Positions 57,960 to 64,000 of a stretch of DNA of 64,000 nucleotides are shown here, one piece after another; the first letter of the stretch is position 1; each line of letters starts with the position of its first letter. The translations under genes and the position numbers were made by a program. The notes beneath the pieces are model-generated. The model was given only the letters and a program-made list of their open reading frames with translations. It made no database searches and was not told the origin of the DNA. This DNA is from VRUE01 sp963714155 (GTDB lineage: Bacteria > Actinomycetota > Thermoleophilia > Solirubrobacterales > 70-9): positions 992,001-1,056,000 of the forward strand of contig OY970236.1 of assembly GCA_963714155.1 (NCBI GenBank), written 5' to 3'.

Positions 57960-58712
57960 CTATCGCCAAGTGACGACGCGACGCTCTGCGAGTGCGACCA
58001 GGCCGACCAGGCCGACCGCCATCACCGAGAGCACGAGCACGGCAGCAAAGAGGCGCGCGGTTTCCAGCTGGGCATTGTCCTGCAGCATCAGGTGGCCGAG
58101 GCCGGAGTCCGATCCGGCCCACTCGCCGAAGACGGCGGCGATCGCTGCAAAGGCGACCGCGATCCGCGTGCCGCTGAAGAAGTAGGGCAGCGAGGAGGGG
58201 GCGTCGACCCGCCAGAGGATCTGCGCTCGCGAGGCATCGAGGCTGCGCATCATCTTGGTCGCCTCGGGGTCGACCGAGCGCAAGCCGTCGTAGGTGTTGA
58301 GGGCGATCGGGAAGAAGCAGAGCAGGGCCACGATCGCCAGCTTCGGGCCGATGCCGTAGCCGAACCAGACGACCAGGATCGGCGCGATGACGATGATCGG
58401 GATCGTCTGCGAAGCGACGATCAGGGGGTAGAAGGCCAGTCGCAGGTTCTCCGATAGGTGCAGGGCGACGGCAAAGGCGAGGCCGGCGATCACCGCGCAG
58501 GCGAGGCCGAGCAGCATCTCGCGCAGGGTCACCCAGGTGTTTTCGGCGAGCAGCGAACGGCTCTGCCAGAGTGCTTCGGCGATTTCGGCCGGCGAGGGCA
58601 CGAGGAAGCTTTCGAGATTGAGCAGGTCGGCGAGGGCGCCGCTGCTGGCGGCGATCTGCCAGGCGCCGAGAAGCCCGGCGATCACTGCAGCGGGGAGCAG
58701 CCAGCGCTTCAT
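57960..58712 (-). CDS. ABC transporter permease (SsuC/ThiX-like)
   Basis: 250 residues, about six membrane helices. LLPAAVIAGLLGAWQIAAS is helix 1; the EAA-type loop is ATKMMRSLDASRAQILWRVDAPSSLPYFFSG, containing the conserved D-A and P-S-x-L-P-Y. The order is that of nitrate/sulfonate/taurine-type importers. ATG 58712 overlaps the ATPase stop (ATGA). Stop is 10 nt before the binding-protein start. Confidence 0.85.
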   Translation of the reverse strand: MKRWLLPAAVIAGLLGAWQIAASSGALADLLNLESFLVPSPAEIAEALWQSRSLLAENTWVTLREMLLGLACAVIAGLAFAVALHLSENLRLAFYPLIVASQTIPIIVIAPILVVWFGYGIGPKLAIVALLCFFPIALNTYDGLRSVDPEATKMMRSLDASRAQILWRVDAPSSLPYFFSGTRIAVAFAAIAAVFGEWAGSDSGLGHLMLQDNAQLETARLFAAVLVLSVMAVGLVGLVALAERRVVTWR

Positions 58713-59530
58713 CGGGCTTGACCTCGCAGTGCCTGCATCGCGCGCTCGCGCACGCTGACGAAGGCGGGGTCGGTGACGGCTTCGTCGCGATCGGCCGCGC
58801 GAGGCGCGGGGGCGCTGAGCTGCTCGACGATCCGCGCCGGCCGAGCCGAGAGCACGGCGACGCTGTCGCAGAGGTAGAGCGCCTCCTCGATGTCGTGGGT
58901 GACGAGGACGACCGTGCGCGGATCGCCCGCCAATGCCCCCGCGAGCCACTGCTGCATCTCCGCCCGCGTGATCGCGTCAAGCGAGGCGAAGGGCTCATCG
59001 AGGGCGAGGACCGGCTTGCCGGCGATCAGCGTGCGCAGAAAGGCGACGCGCTGGCGCATACCGCCCGAGAGTTCGGCCGGCGTCGAGCGCTCGAACCCGG
59101 TCAGCCCGAAACGCTCGAAGAGCCTGCCCGCCTGGCGCCGCGCCTCGCCGCGGCGGACCCCGCGGTTGCGCAGTGCCAGCGCCGCGTTGTCGATCGCCGA
59201 GAGCCAGGGCAGTAGCAGGTCGCGCTGGGGCATGAAGGCGCAGTGGGCGAGCCGGCTACTCGCCTCGATGCCACCGCCGACGACAATCTCGCCCCGGCTT
59301 GGATCCTGTAGACCCACGATCAGCTCCAGCAGGGTCGACTTGCCGCATCCCGAAGGGCCGACCAGGCCGAGCACGCCATGAGCCGGTAGATCGAGGTCAA
59401 GCCGCTCGATCGTGCGCAGCTCGGCGTAGGAATGAGCCAGGTCGCGGATCGAGACAGCGGCGCCGGCCGCGCTCCTGCTGGCAGGCGATGCGGCTGCGGC
59501 GGCGAATTCCCTGGCTTCCGTAGTGGGCAT
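58709..59530 (-). CDS. ABC transporter ATP-binding protein (SsuB/ThiZ-like)
   Basis: 273 residues. GLVGPSGCGKSTLLELIVGL (Walker A), CAFMPQRDLLLPWLSAIDNAAL (Q-loop), AELSGGMRQRVAFLRTLIAGKP (signature), VLALDEPFASLDAITRAEM (Walker B) and VTHDIEEAL. MPQRDLLLPW is the pattern of sulfonate/thiamine-precursor importers. ATG 59530 has AGGA 7 nt upstream; the longer frame to 59590 would include the palindromic site. First gene of the importer operon, divergent from TauE/SafE. Confidence 0.85.
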   Translation of the reverse strand: MPTTEAREFAAAAASPASRSAAGAAVSIRDLAHSYAELRTIERLDLDLPAHGVLGLVGPSGCGKSTLLELIVGLQDPSRGEIVVGGGIEASSRLAHCAFMPQRDLLLPWLSAIDNAALALRNRGVRRGEARRQAGRLFERFGLTGFERSTPAELSGGMRQRVAFLRTLIAGKPVLALDEPFASLDAITRAEMQQWLAGALAGDPRTVVLVTHDIEEALYLCDSVAVLSARPARIVEQLSAPAPRAADRDEAVTDPAFVSVRERAMQALRGQAR

Positions 59531-59555
59531 ATTGGTATCCTGGCGCACTCCGTGC

Positions 59556-59576
59556 TCCTGACCAACAAGGTCAGGA
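59556..59576. promoter_or_regulatory. Inverted repeat TCCTGACC-N5-GGTCAGGA between importer and exporter genes
   Basis: A perfect 8-bp inverted repeat with a 5-nt spacer AACAA, in the 76-bp gap between two divergent transport genes. Its size suits a dimeric regulator; the Rrf2 protein encoded at 60556 is the local candidate. It could also fold as a hairpin in either leader. Confidence 0.55.
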
Positions 59577-59606
59577 AAGTCGATAACCACCCAGCGCGGA
59601 ACTCAT

Positions 59607-60536
59607 ATGGACCCGGCAATCATCGTCTTCGGACTAGGAATCGGCGTACTCGTCGGCATGACCGGCATGGGCGGTGGATCCCTGATGACCCCGCTGCTGA
59701 TCCTGATCTTCGGCATTCAGCCGACGACGGCGATCGGCACCGACATCTTCTACTCGGCGGTCACCAAGACCGTTGGTGGCTGGCGCCACTTCCGCATGAA
59801 GACGGTGAACATGGACCTGGTCAAGTGGCTGGCCATCGGCAGCGTGCCGGCGGCAGTGCTCGGGGTCGCGATCGTCTCCGTGCTCGAGAGTCACATCGGC
59901 GAAGACCGCCTTGACTCGCTCGTCTACGCCGTGCTCGGGGGGACCCTGCTGATGGTCGGGATCATCACCCTGACCCGGGCGCTGATCCTGCGCGACCTCG
60001 TCGACGAGCGCGACCGTTTCGACGTCGAACGGCGGCACAAGGTCGCCGCCGTGCTGATCGGGGCGACGACGGGCCTGGTGATCGGCGTCACCTCGGCCGG
60101 CTCGGGCACCGTGATCGCGATCCTGCTGATCGCCGTCTACCGCCTGGCGCCGAAGAAGGTCGTCGGCACCGACGTCTTTCACGCCGCGATCCTGCTCTGG
60201 GCGGCTGGCATCGCTCACTGGGTCGGCGGCAACGTCGATTTCGTCCTCGCCGCCAACATCCTGATCGGCTCCATTCCCGGCGTGGTCATCGGCGCCGCCC
60301 TCTCCGACAGGGCGCCCACGGGTTTCATTCGCACCGCCCTCGGCGTCGTCCTCGTCGGCTCCGGCATCGTCACGATCCAGAAGGGCGACCCGACGGTCTG
60401 GCCGATCGCCGCCGCGGTTGCCGCGCTCGGCCTTGGTGCCATCCTCGCCGCCCCGCGTTGGCTGCACCGGCGCCGCGAGCGCGAAGCGCAAGCCGCCGCT
60501 CGCGCGGCGGCGCTGGCGCCGGATGCAGCCGGCTGA
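59607..60536 (+). CDS. TauE/SafE-family sulfite/organosulfur exporter
   Basis: 309 residues, about eight helices in two related halves. FGLGIGVLVGMTGMGGGSLMTPLLILIFGI has the N-terminal G-x-G-G-G-S-L-x-x-P motif of the family (landmark: GMGGGSLMTPLL) and GVTSAGSGTVIAILLIAVYRLAPKKVVGTDVFHAAIL the matching second copy (GSGTVIAILL, KKVVGTDVFH). Transports sulfite, sulfoacetate or taurine-derived anions. Cotranscribed with the Rrf2 regulator, 19 nt apart, which suggests sulfur control; the divergent importer may share it. Confidence 0.85.
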   Translation: MDPAIIVFGLGIGVLVGMTGMGGGSLMTPLLILIFGIQPTTAIGTDIFYSAVTKTVGGWRHFRMKTVNMDLVKWLAIGSVPAAVLGVAIVSVLESHIGEDRLDSLVYAVLGGTLLMVGIITLTRALILRDLVDERDRFDVERRHKVAAVLIGATTGLVIGVTSAGSGTVIAILLIAVYRLAPKKVVGTDVFHAAILLWAAGIAHWVGGNVDFVLAANILIGSIPGVVIGAALSDRAPTGFIRTALGVVLVGSGIVTIQKGDPTVWPIAAAVAALGLGAILAAPRWLHRRREREAQAAARAAALAPDAAG

Positions 60537-60555
60537 CTGATTAACTAGCTGCCAT

Positions 60556-61011
60556 ATGCGTGTCTCGGCGAAGGCTGACTATGCGGTGCGGGCTGCGGCG
60601 GAGCTTGCCGCGGCCGAGGAGGGTCCGGTAAAGGGCGAGAAGCTCGCCGACGCGCAGGACATCCCCCTGCAGTTCCTCGAGCACATCCTGCTCGAGCTCA
60701 AGCACGCCGGAATCGTGCGCGCCCGCCGTGGCGCCAAGGGTGGCTACTGGTTGGCCAAGCCCGCCGAGGAGGTGACGATCGCCGACATCGTCCGCGCCGT
60801 CGAGGGGCCGATCGCCCACGTCCAGTCGGCGCCGCCGGAGTCGATCGAGTACCGCGGCAACGCCGAGCACCTGCAGGAGGTCTGGATCGCCGTGCGCGCC
60901 AGCCTCCGCACCGTGCTTGAGCACGTCACCCTCGCCGACCTGGTCGCCGGCAAGCTGCCCAGCGAGGTTCAGGCCCTGGCGGCCTCACCCGACGCCTGGG
61001 CCGCCCGGTAG
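60556..61011 (+). CDS. Rrf2-family transcriptional regulator without cysteines
   Basis: 151 residues. MRVSAKADYAVRAAAELAAAEEGPVKGEKLADAQDIPLQFLEHILLELKHAGIVRARRGAKGGYWLAKPAEEVTIADIVRAVEGP is the Rrf2 winged helix (landmarks: SAKADYAVRA, ARRGAKGGYWLAKP). The three Cys that hold the Fe-S cluster in IscR/NsrR are absent, and no Cys occurs anywhere, so it is not an Fe-S sensor; it resembles CymR, which responds to a sulfur enzyme partner. Adjoins the TauE gene. Own promoter TANNNT not clear. Confidence 0.85.
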   Translation: MRVSAKADYAVRAAAELAAAEEGPVKGEKLADAQDIPLQFLEHILLELKHAGIVRARRGAKGGYWLAKPAEEVTIADIVRAVEGPIAHVQSAPPESIEYRGNAEHLQEVWIAVRASLRTVLEHVTLADLVAGKLPSEVQALAASPDAWAAR

Positions 61012-61077
61012 CGACTGCCGCCGGGTTGCGTCGCACATTCGTGTGATTTTGCGAGTAACGCGCGCGCCGATGAGCCC

Positions 61078-61083
61078 TAGCGT
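61078..61083 (+). promoter_or_regulatory. -10 box TAGCGT of the toxin-antitoxin-like pair
   Basis: TAGCGT ends 8 nt before ATG 61092, so the pair would be leaderless. Confidence 0.5.
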
Positions 61084-61091
61084 CATCTCCC

Positions 61092-61385
61092 ATGTATCTG
61101 CTGGTGAGAGGGCCAGACGGCCGTCCGGTTGAACTCACTTGGGACGCCTGGGAGCATGTGCGGAAGCGACACCCTCGTATGGCCGACTTGTTGCTGGAGA
61201 TTGTGCTGACTATCGAATTCCCCACCTACCGAGAACCGGATGCCAGGCCCAGTAGGGAGCGGCTGTTCCGGCAGGGCGGGCCAGATGGATGGATCCGCGT
61301 CGTGTTGGAGCTCTCTGGGGATTTTGATCGCGTCGTCACGGCATTCCCTCAGGCGAGCGAACCAAGGCAACGGCGCAGGCGATGA
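61092..61385 (+). CDS. Putative RelE/PBECR-type nuclease toxin
   Basis: 97 residues. VELTWDAWEHVRKRHPRMADLL, LTIEFPTYREPD, RLFRQGG and WIRVVLELSGDFDRVVTAF fit the small barnase/EndoU/ColicinE5-RelE-like group (PBECR type), in which W-x-H-x-x-x-R-H-P and a downstream Arg and strand are conserved. C-terminus is a basic tail (PRQRRRR). Overlaps the DUF2283 gene by 4 nt (ATGA). Toxin identity is inferred from size, fold and partner. Confidence 0.6.
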   Translation: MYLLVRGPDGRPVELTWDAWEHVRKRHPRMADLLLEIVLTIEFPTYREPDARPSRERLFRQGGPDGWIRVVLELSGDFDRVVTAFPQASEPRQRRRR

Positions 61386-61657
61386 GAATTCGCATTGGAA
61401 ATCACGAATTCGATGACGTTGTCTACGACGCCGACGGGGACGTCCTCTATCTACACAGAGGGGAGCCCGTTCCGGCGGCAGAAACGCTCGCTACGCCGGA
61501 GGGTCATGCTGTCATGCTCGATGGCCCGGGCGAGATCATCGGTATCACCATCGTCAACGCAAAGTGGTTGATAGAGCGTGACGGCCAGATCACGATCAGC
61601 GTCCCGGAACACATCGAGACGTCGGCAAGCGACCTGGCCCCTGCGCTCGTTGTCTAG
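61382..61657 (+). CDS. DUF2283 protein, putative antitoxin
   Basis: 91 residues. VVYDADGDVLYLHRGEP is the opening of DUF2283 (D-x-x-x-D-x-L-Y-I pattern), followed by GHAVMLDGPGEIIGITIVNA; the closing acidic tail is EHIETSASDLAP. DUF2283 proteins commonly follow RelE-like or PIN-type toxin genes. ATGA overlap with the upstream toxin-like gene gives the usual coupled layout, though antitoxin-first is the more common order. Confidence 0.65.
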   Translation: MRIRIGNHEFDDVVYDADGDVLYLHRGEPVPAAETLATPEGHAVMLDGPGEIIGITIVNAKWLIERDGQITISVPEHIETSASDLAPALVV

Positions 61658-61676
61658 TTCCCCCGGGTCGGTCGCC

Positions 61677-62303
61677 TCAAGCTGAGAGCCGGAAGGGCGG
61701 GTAGTCGTCGGTGACCAGCGTGAAGGCGTAGCCGACGACGCGGTTGTGCCAGCGCAGCGTGCCCTCGACGAATTTGAAGATTCCCCGCGGGTAGCGGCCG
61801 GTAAAGAGGATCGCGAACCAGGCCCCGATCACGGCGAAGAAGACGCCGATGTAGAGGAAGAAGAGCACGATGTAGTGCGGGATCGCCAGCAGCCACTTGA
61901 CCAGGGGCATGCCGCGCTGCAGGCGCTCGGCATCGGGGTAGGCGAAGTCGAGGCGGACCGCCTGCTGTTTCTCGGTCGAGGGATATTCGTCGTCCATCAA
62001 GAGCACGTAGACGCCGATCCGGTTGCCGAAGCGCAGCAGTTCGAGGTTCCAGTCGTACCACCAGCGGGGGTAGACCTTCCTGAACAGCAGCATCAGCACG
62101 ATCGGGAGGAAGATGATGCTGCCGGCGGCGATCGCGCCGCCGTAGGCTTCGCCGCCGGTGCTGCCGGCGAGCTCCGAGCCAGGCAGCAGCCCTGCGACGA
62201 TCGCGATCGGGATCACGGCGAAGATCCGGAAAAAGGTCGACAGCCGGTTGAGCTCACGCTCCGGGTAGTCGACTGAGAACGAGACTGGGTAGGACGGTGG
62301 CAT
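61677..62303 (-). CDS. DUF4389 membrane protein
   Basis: 208 residues: YPVSFSVDYPERELNRLSTF is the DUF4389 opening, three to four helices (FFRIFAVIPIAIVAGLLPG, AIAAGSIIFLPIVLMLLF, KWLLAIPHYIVLFFLYIGVFFAVIG) and the recurring RWWYDWNLELLRF and RWHNRVVGYAF, which are the family's two W-rich repeats. Function unknown. Starts 60 nt from the stop of the CoxE-like gene, possibly the same transcript. Confidence 0.85.
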   Translation of the reverse strand: MPPSYPVSFSVDYPERELNRLSTFFRIFAVIPIAIVAGLLPGSELAGSTGGEAYGGAIAAGSIIFLPIVLMLLFRKVYPRWWYDWNLELLRFGNRIGVYVLLMDDEYPSTEKQQAVRLDFAYPDAERLQRGMPLVKWLLAIPHYIVLFFLYIGVFFAVIGAWFAILFTGRYPRGIFKFVEGTLRWHNRVVGYAFTLVTDDYPPFRLSA

Positions 62304-62363
62304 CTCTCCCCCTAGGTCGCGGGTTTGTGCAGATGCTTACGAGTCTCCCGGCGGTATTCCTCC

Positions 62364-63767
62364 TCAGTCCGCTGCGGGGACGCCGCCGGCGACGACGTTT
62401 ACGAAGTTCTCCAGGTGGCGGGTGGTCCAGCACTCGAAGGCGCCGTCGCAGTAGCGCTCGTAGGCGGCCATCACCGAGTCGCCGTAGTTCCAGTAGAGCT
62501 TCGGCTCGGGGTTGAGCCAGAAGAGCCGCCCGGCCCGTTCGGAGACCTGGGCGAAGACGTCGGCGTGGGGCTCGCGGCCGTTGGTGCGGGCGTCGCCGAG
62601 CACGATCACGGTCGATCGCGGGTCGAGATCGTCGGAGATCTCGCCGAGGAACTCGAGCCAGACGCGGCCGTAGTCGGTGTAACCGGAGACGTCGGCAACG
62701 CCGCCCTCGCTGGAGATGCGCTGGGCGATCACGCGGAAGTCACGCTCGTGCTCGAAGACGTCGGTGACCTCGGAGATGCGCTCGATGAAGACGAAGCTGC
62801 GCAGCTTGCGGAAGGAGTCGTGCAGGGCGTGCAGGACGGAGAGGAAGAAGACGCTGGCCGAGGTGACCGAGGTGGAGACGTCGCAGAGCACGTAGATCTC
62901 CGGCCGCCGCGGGCGCTTGGGCCGGTAGCGCAGGTGCATCGGCACGCCGCCGGTCTCCAGCGAGCCGCGCATCGTTCGCCGCACGTCGATGCTGCGGCCC
63001 TTGCGCCGGCCGCGCTGCTCGTGGCCGAGTGTCGCCAGCCGCCGCTTCATCTGCGAGACGGCGCGGTGGACCGCGGCCAGATCCTGGGTCGGGCTGGTCG
63101 GCAGCGCCCGGTCGAGCTCGGCTAGCGGACGCGAGGGGGGAAGGGTGGAGGTGCGCTCGATCAGGTCGCGCTCGAGTTCGCGGCGCAGGTGGCGCTCGAA
63201 GGCGTTGAGCTGCTCGCGGTCGATCGGCGGCAACTCGGCGGCGCCGTCCTCGGCCGGCGCCTGGGTACCCGCCGCCAGTCCCAAGGTGCGGCGGATCCGC
63301 TGCACGTCGACGCCGACCACGCCCGAGCCCTCGCCCTGGTTGCCGAAGGCCGAGATCGCCAGCCGCGCCAGGTCGCGCAACGTGTCTTCGTCGCCCTCGA
63401 TGATCGCCTGGCGCACCTGCTCGCGCAGCTCGTCGATGTCGAGCCGCTCGGCTCCCTCGTGGCGCTGCTCGCGTTCCTCGACCCCCCGCGCCACCGCCTC
63501 GGTCTCGGCGGCGCGGAAGAACCAGCGCTCGAACAGCAGCTCGAACAGGCGGCGGTCCTCCTGCGACTTGGCGATCGTCGTCGCCAGCGCCTCGCGGAAG
63601 TCCTCGCGCGAGGTCCAGGCCACCTCCTCGAGCGCGGCGAAGGCGTCGAGGATCTCCGAGGTGCCGACGGCGACGCCCTCGCTGCGCAGCTCCTCGCAGA
63701 AGCCGAGCAGCTTGGCGGCGAGCCCCGGCGGGCCCGCCTCAGCCTTGGGGCCGTACGGGCTCGGCAA
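62364..63767 (-). CDS. CoxE-like VWA-domain protein
   Basis: 467 residues. An alpha-helical N-terminal part (REDFREALATTIAKSQEDRRLFELLFERWFF), a middle linker of Glu/Ala/Arg-rich helices, then a VWA domain: EIYVLCDVSTSVTSASVFFLS with the D-x-S-x-S metal site near residue 310, TVIVLGDARTNG near 395 and the final RFEYC-like helix. CoxE proteins pair with MoxR ATPases as metal-cofactor or complex assembly chaperones; the preceding gene encodes such an ATPase. Only a TTG at 63767 is available; it overlaps the MoxR end by 29 nt. Confidence 0.8.
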   Translation of the reverse strand: MPSPYGPKAEAGPPGLAAKLLGFCEELRSEGVAVGTSEILDAFAALEEVAWTSREDFREALATTIAKSQEDRRLFELLFERWFFRAAETEAVARGVEEREQRHEGAERLDIDELREQVRQAIIEGDEDTLRDLARLAISAFGNQGEGSGVVGVDVQRIRRTLGLAAGTQAPAEDGAAELPPIDREQLNAFERHLRRELERDLIERTSTLPPSRPLAELDRALPTSPTQDLAAVHRAVSQMKRRLATLGHEQRGRRKGRSIDVRRTMRGSLETGGVPMHLRYRPKRPRRPEIYVLCDVSTSVTSASVFFLSVLHALHDSFRKLRSFVFIERISEVTDVFEHERDFRVIAQRISSEGGVADVSGYTDYGRVWLEFLGEISDDLDPRSTVIVLGDARTNGREPHADVFAQVSERAGRLFWLNPEPKLYWNYGDSVMAAYERYCDGAFECWTTRHLENFVNVVAGGVPAAD

Positions 63768-64000
63768 GCTTCACCCCGACTCGCTCGGCGACCAGCTCGA
63801 TGTCGGTGCGGTGCTTGACGATGATCGACATCGACTGCTCGAAGGTCTCGCGATCGATGTCCTCGCTCCCCATCAGCAGCAGCGTGCGCGCCCAGTCGAT
63901 CGACTCGGCGATCGAGGGCGGCTTCTTCAAATCGAGGTCGCGGATCATCCGCACCACCTCGACCATGCGGCGGGCCAGCGACTCCTGCAGCTCCGGCGCG
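63739..64000 (-). CDS. MoxR-type AAA ATPase, C-terminal end (gene begins outside window)
   Basis: The visible 86 C-terminal residues (ELQESLARRMVEVVRMI, LKKPPSIAESIDWARTLLLMG, HRTDIELVAERVGVKL) match the lid of MoxR/CbbQ-type ATPases: the K-P-P-S-I-A-E-S-I-D-W motif is characteristic. Together with the CoxE-like protein it forms the common MoxR-VWA chaperone pair. Walker motifs lie beyond the right edge. Confidence 0.8.
   Translation of the reverse strand, partial: APELQESLARRMVEVVRMIRDLDLKKPPSIAESIDWARTLLLMGSEDIDRETFEQSMSIIVKHRTDIELVAERVGVKLAEPVRPQG

Overview
The window is high-GC chromosomal DNA that looks like an actinobacterium of the class Thermoleophilia (Solirubrobacterales-like). This rests on actinobacterial families (mIHF-type nucleoid protein, F420/deazaflavin-type DUF385 oxidoreductase, FprA-type reductase, coproheme decarboxylase, two-YrbE/Mkl transporter, DUF3618 and DUF4235-like small membrane proteins), TANNNT -10 boxes placed 6-9 nt before start codons (leaderless mRNAs), and heavy GTG/TTG use. 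There is no rRNA, tRNA, CRISPR array, prophage or transposase gene. This is taxonomic inference from content, not a database match.

Layout. 1-3.6 kb: small minus-strand enzymes (deazaflavin reductase, SDR, GNAT, VOC, DUF4234, SixA). 3.7-7.2 kb: secreted proteins, including GH114, an amidase and two unrecognised exported proteins with AT-richer codon use. 7.3-17.8 kb: acyl-CoA metabolism, with two acyl-CoA dehydrogenases and a tightly coupled six-gene operon (enoyl-CoA hydratase, carboxyltransferase, BKACE, OsmC, CaiB, MerR). 17.8-24.2 kb: two divergent dehydrogenases, a large cyclase/AAA/TPR regulator, and a nitrilase-TetR operon. 24.2-26.1 kb: small envelope proteins, then an iron-sulfur trio (BolA, CGFS glutaredoxin, A-type carrier). 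26.1-31.2 kb: DegV, a glycosyltransferase/flippase-like fusion and a polytopic membrane protein. 31.2-35.1 kb: heme decarboxylase, a PAS-like/zinc-knuckle protein, FprA reductase and a winged-helix regulator. 35.1-42.8 kb: a candidate structured RNA, metH, an aldehyde dehydrogenase, a PQQ-type sugar dehydrogenase and a lipoprotein. 42.9-48.7 kb: YrbE-YrbE-Mkl-type lipid ABC transporter fused by overlaps to an RND/MMPL exporter and a thioredoxin-like protein, with no Mce gene. 50.3-53.4 kb: mIHF and a divergent pair resembling serine palmitoyltransferase and bacterial ceramide synthase. 53.4-56.9 kb: DNA glycosylase and a GGDEF-EAL protein. 56.9-61 kb: ThiY-like ABC importer, TauE/SafE exporter and an Rrf2 regulator. 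61-61.7 kb: toxin-antitoxin-like pair. 61.7-64 kb: DUF4389, CoxE-like VWA protein and the end of a MoxR ATPase.

Most notable: (i) a putative actinobacterial sphingolipid pair driven by one symmetric promoter; (ii) three bidirectional promoters of the form A-NNN-TA-NNN-T whose two -10 boxes share their TA; (iii) two related palindromic elements inserted inside protein-coding genes in the same reading phase, plus a third palindrome abutting the metH promoter; (iv) a TetR-type operator repeated at three promoters; (v) a hairpin-rich promoter-to-hairpin interval at 35.2-35.5 kb that may encode an uncharacterised RNA. Start codons are my choices; where they are uncertain I say so.
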